Assembly: GCF_024707485.1 (NCBI RefSeq)
Contig: NZ_CP102602.1
Span: 248,001-312,000 of the forward strand
Length of the DNA stretch: 64,000 nt
From: Thermococcus thermotolerans
Lineage (GTDB): Archaea > Methanobacteriota_B > Thermococci > Thermococcales > Thermococcaceae
Direction: 5' to 3'
The notes under the pieces were generated by a model. It had not been told where the DNA came from, searched no databases, and saw only the letters and a program-made list of their open reading frames with translations. Position numbers and translations under genes: made by a program. Of the stretch, positions 61,942 through 64,000 are shown piece by piece (the first letter of the stretch is position 1; the number at the start of each line of letters is the position of its first letter).

Positions 61942-61974
61942 GCATAAAAAGCCTTTCTTAACCAAAAAGTTAAG
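61942..61974 (-). promoter_or_regulatory. Flavodiiron protein promoter with inverted repeat
   Basis: CTTAAC/GTTAAG arms around six bases (61957-61974) lie just upstream of the TATA-like GCTTTTTATGC (61942-61952) on the minus strand. The core AACTTTTTGGTT parallels that at the rubrerythrin promoter. Confidence 0.5.
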
Positions 61975-62011
61975 GACGAAATTGGGTAGGGTTAAAATTT
62001 TGAAAGGGAAC

Positions 62012-62464
62012 TCACCCTCCCTCCAAAAGCTTGAATATCTCCTCCAGGTCGGGCACTTCCCTTATCGGATAGACCTTGAAGAACGCAACCTTTCCTTCTT
62101 CGTCTATGAGGACGTTTGCCCTCTCTGAAAAGCCCTCCTTTTCGCGGAACAGGCCGTAGAGCTTCGCAACCCCTCCGTGTGGCCAGAAATCGCTCAGAAT
62201 CCTGAGCTTTTTAAGGCCGATGTGTTCGGCCCAGGCCTTCTTGCTCGGCACTGGATCAACGCTTATCCCGGCGGGGACGACGTTCAGGCCCTCAAAGCGT
62301 TCGTGGCTCTCCTCCAGGGCCTTCATCTGCTTCTCGCATATCCCAGTCCACGCTAACGGGTGGAAGGACAGCAAAACCTTCTTCCCTCTGAAATCGCTCA
62401 GTCTGAAGTCCTCTCCATTCTGGTCTTTCAGAACGAAATCAGGGGCCCTTTCTCCAATCTTCAT
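62012..62464 (-). CDS. Peroxiredoxin, 1-Cys AhpE/Bcp-like
   Basis: The 150-residue thioredoxin-fold enzyme has the peroxidatic Cys43 in FHPLAWTGICEKQM and no second Cys, so recycling uses an external reductant. It removes peroxides. It lies 47 bases downstream of the 2-oxoacid oxidoreductase beta gene on the same strand and may be co-transcribed with it. Confidence 0.9.
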   Translation of the reverse strand: MKIGERAPDFVLKDQNGEDFRLSDFRGKKVLLSFHPLAWTGICEKQMKALEESHERFEGLNVVPAGISVDPVPSKKAWAEHIGLKKLRILSDFWPHGGVAKLYGLFREKEGFSERANVLIDEEGKVAFFKVYPIREVPDLEEIFKLLEGG

Positions 62465-62511
62465 GATGATGCACCTCCAGTGCTCTCAAACAGGAAAAAT
62501 GAAAGGTCTCC

Positions 62512-63390
62512 TCATTGCTTCTTGCCCTCGAAGAACTTCTCAACGAGGTCGAGCTTCGGCTCGCGCTTCCACAGGGGTCGTTTATCCACCCGGTAAGCCG
62601 GGACGCTTTCCTCAAAGGTCGGCTTCTCGTTGATGTAGAAGATTCCCAGCGGTAGCGGGTCCGTCTCTATCGCCCGCTTGAATGCCGCCTCCCTATCGTG
62701 CGGGTCGTGATCGTCCATCCAGTAGGTATGCTCCCTGTACCAGGCGTAGGTGTTCACCTTGTTGAAGCTGACGCACGGGTGGAGGATGTCGACTATTGCC
62801 AGGCCCCTGTGCCGGATTGCCTTCTTGATTATCTCGACGCTCTCCCTGAAGTAGCCCATGAAGGTTCTGGCGACAAAGGAGGCGTTCATGGATATGGCCA
62901 GAGCGACCGGATTGAAGGGCTCTTCAAAGACTCCCCACGGCTGGGTCGGAGTTTTCATTCCAATCATCGTCGTCGGTGACGCCTGACCCTTCGTGAGGCC
63001 GTATATCTGGTTGTCGTGGATGAGGACGGTTATGTCGGGGTTGCGCCTTATCGCGTGCAGCAGGTGGTTGCCACCTTCAGCGTACATGTCGCCGTCCCCG
63101 CCTTCAGCTATGACGGTCAGTTCCGGATTTGCCGCCTTCACGCCGGTCGCTATCGGTATCGCCCTGCCGTGAAGCGTGTGGTAGCCGTTGGCATTGATGT
63201 AGTGGGGCATCTTCGCGGCCTGGCCAATGCCGCTGATTATCGCCACTTCGCTCGGCTTCAGTCCGAGTTCGGCCAGAGCTGAGATGAGTATGTTCCTTAT
63301 ACCGAAGTTTCCACAGCCGGGGCACCAGGCGACGTCTTTGCTGGTCGGCCTCTTGGGCTCAAAGGCCTCCCTGCCGGTTGGGAGGTTCAT
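62512..63390 (-). CDS. korB: 2-oxoacid:ferredoxin oxidoreductase, beta subunit
   Basis: The 292-residue TPP-binding subunit has WCPGCGNFG (Fe-S Cys pair) near residue 22, the TPP pyrophosphate motif GDGDMYAEGGNHL near residue 98 and LIHDNQIYGLTKGQASPTT near 125. It oxidises 2-oxoacids to acyl-CoA while reducing ferredoxin. The two-subunit architecture (alpha upstream) fits the KorAB type, most likely for 2-oxoglutarate, but other substrates are possible. The ATG overlaps the alpha-subunit stop. Confidence 0.88.
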   Translation of the reverse strand: MNLPTGREAFEPKRPTSKDVAWCPGCGNFGIRNILISALAELGLKPSEVAIISGIGQAAKMPHYINANGYHTLHGRAIPIATGVKAANPELTVIAEGGDGDMYAEGGNHLLHAIRRNPDITVLIHDNQIYGLTKGQASPTTMIGMKTPTQPWGVFEEPFNPVALAISMNASFVARTFMGYFRESVEIIKKAIRHRGLAIVDILHPCVSFNKVNTYAWYREHTYWMDDHDPHDREAAFKRAIETDPLPLGIFYINEKPTFEESVPAYRVDKRPLWKREPKLDLVEKFFEGKKQ

Positions 63391-64000
63391 TCTACCACCC
63401 CCTTAAGGGCATCAAAAACTTCTTCCACCGAAAAAGGCCTCCCGTCGTACTTCAGAACCCTGTGGTGAACCTCAACGCCCAGCTCCTTCCTGAGGAGGTC
63501 TGCGAACTGGCCGGTGATGTTGTTCTCGACTACGATCACCGTCTTGTCCTCGAAGAACTTCCTAGCTTCTGGATTGAGCGGATAAACCCAGCTGAAGTGG
63601 AGCAAAGCAGCCTCGTCCCTCCCGAGCTTCTCAAGGGCCTCCTCAACGACATGGAGCGTTGAACCCCAGCTGACAACGAGGTATTTTGCGCCCTCATTCC
63701 CGACGAGCCTTGGCAGGGGTGCGTTCTTCCTTATCGTTTCGAGCTTTTTAACTGCCCTCTTCTCCTGCATCTTTCTCGTAAGCTCCGCCTCCTCCGTTAT
63801 GTCTCCCCACTCGTCGTGCTCGTTGCCGTTGGCTATGACTACTTCCTCGCCGTAACCGGGAACCGCTCTGGGAGAGATTCCGTCTTCCGTAAGCTCGTAT
63901 CTCCTGTAGCCGGGCTTTGCCTCCACGATGTGGCGCTCAAACTTTATCCTTCCCAGCTCGGGCTTCGGCAGATTGTAGTAGGTGTCGACGAAGTACTGGT
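63387..64000 (-). CDS. korA: 2-oxoacid:ferredoxin oxidoreductase, alpha subunit (partial)
   Basis: The C-terminal 203 residues of the alpha subunit are visible; the N-terminus lies beyond the window. The sequence shows domain II-III elements: VVSWGSTLHVVEEALE, then LLHFSWVYPLNPEARKFF and VIVVENNITGQFADLLR, characteristic of the alpha chain of 2-oxoacid:ferredoxin oxidoreductases. It overlaps the beta-subunit gene by four bases. An internal GTG at 63926 is not the start, since family-like sequence continues upstream to the edge. Confidence 0.88.
   Translation of the reverse strand, partial: QYFVDTYYNLPKPELGRIKFERHIVEAKPGYRRYELTEDGISPRAVPGYGEEVVIANGNEHDEWGDITEEAELTRKMQEKRAVKKLETIRKNAPLPRLVGNEGAKYLVVSWGSTLHVVEEALEKLGRDEAALLHFSWVYPLNPEARKFFEDKTVIVVENNITGQFADLLRKELGVEVHHRVLKYDGRPFSVEEVFDALKGVVE

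Noticed and set aside
1-64000. tRNA, rRNA and CRISPR arrays
   Set aside because: No cloverleaf-like segment, rRNA signature or regularly spaced repeat was recognised by eye; a covariance or repeat search could still find small RNAs.

Overview
The window looks like a chromosome segment of a hyperthermophilic euryarchaeon of the order Thermococcales, most likely Thermococcus. This is inferred from gene content and not from any database search. The supporting genes are Alba, prefoldin alpha, the archaeal class I aldolase, a GltPh/GltTk-type transporter, a DUF257 protein, a THEP1 NTPase, the superoxide reductase/rubredoxin/NROR oxygen-defence set, and a ferredoxin-dependent 2-oxoacid oxidoreductase. 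Starts are frequently GTG or TTG behind GGTG-type ribosome binding sites. Genes are densely packed on both strands, with many ATGA/GTGA overlaps.

Layout. 1-1.9 kb: a frame-disrupted, ATPase-degenerate MCM helicase homologue. 1.9-6.8 kb: housekeeping genes (mtnA, THEP1 NTPase, CBS protein, membrane-anchored HTH protein, alba, purB). 6.8-8.3 kb: a 1.5-kb stretch with no credible gene. 8.3-15.5 kb: DUF134 regulator, QueD-like enzyme, a PPC-domain protein, a solo TnpB element inserted between two convergent genes, and a small set containing two paralogous membrane proteins. 15.5-19 kb: an ORP-like (orange protein) cluster of three NifX/NifB-type cofactor-binding proteins and two MinD-type ATPases with inserted ferredoxin domains, sharing a palindromic promoter motif. 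19-25.7 kb: prefoldin, a large secreted DUF2341-type protein, a sugar-nucleotide epimerase, purA, a lipase-like hydrolase and a VapBC pair. 25.7-30.1 kb: an operon with an ArsA/Get3-like ATPase, a MIP18-like protein, two paralogous small proteins and CstA. 30.2-39.2 kb: a biotin-dependent carboxyltransferase, aldolase, biotin ligase, glutamate/aspartate symporter, AlaX editing protein, DUF257 protein and a tRNA methyltransferase. 39.2-47.8 kb: a complete histidine operon (hisZ-G-D-B-H-A-F-IE-C plus a HAD phosphatase) with proC appended and a 190-nt leader that encodes a short peptide ending His-His. 48-64 kb: an iron/oxygen-stress region with eight ferritin-like proteins (including rubrerythrin), a Cys-free Fur-type regulator, superoxide reductase, rubredoxin, NROR, flavodiiron protein and peroxiredoxin. 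It also holds an ABC transporter operon, a sulfite-oxidase-like molybdoenzyme and, at the edge, a 2-oxoacid:ferredoxin oxidoreductase.

How the parts fit: purA and purB supply AMP. The biotin ligase can modify the carboxyltransferase encoded nearby. The his operon is self-sufficient, with short HisG plus HisZ and a candidate histidinol-phosphatase. NROR-rubredoxin-SOR/rubrerythrin/flavodiiron protein form an NAD(P)H-driven detoxification chain surrounded by iron-storage proteins.

Most notable items: the dead MCM paralogue, the ORP-like cluster with its shared palindrome, the his leader peptide, the stand-alone encapsulin-cargo-type ferritin with no shell gene nearby, the inverted repeats upstream of the rubrerythrin and flavodiiron genes, and the gene-free 1.5-kb island. 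No rRNA, tRNA or CRISPR array was recognised.
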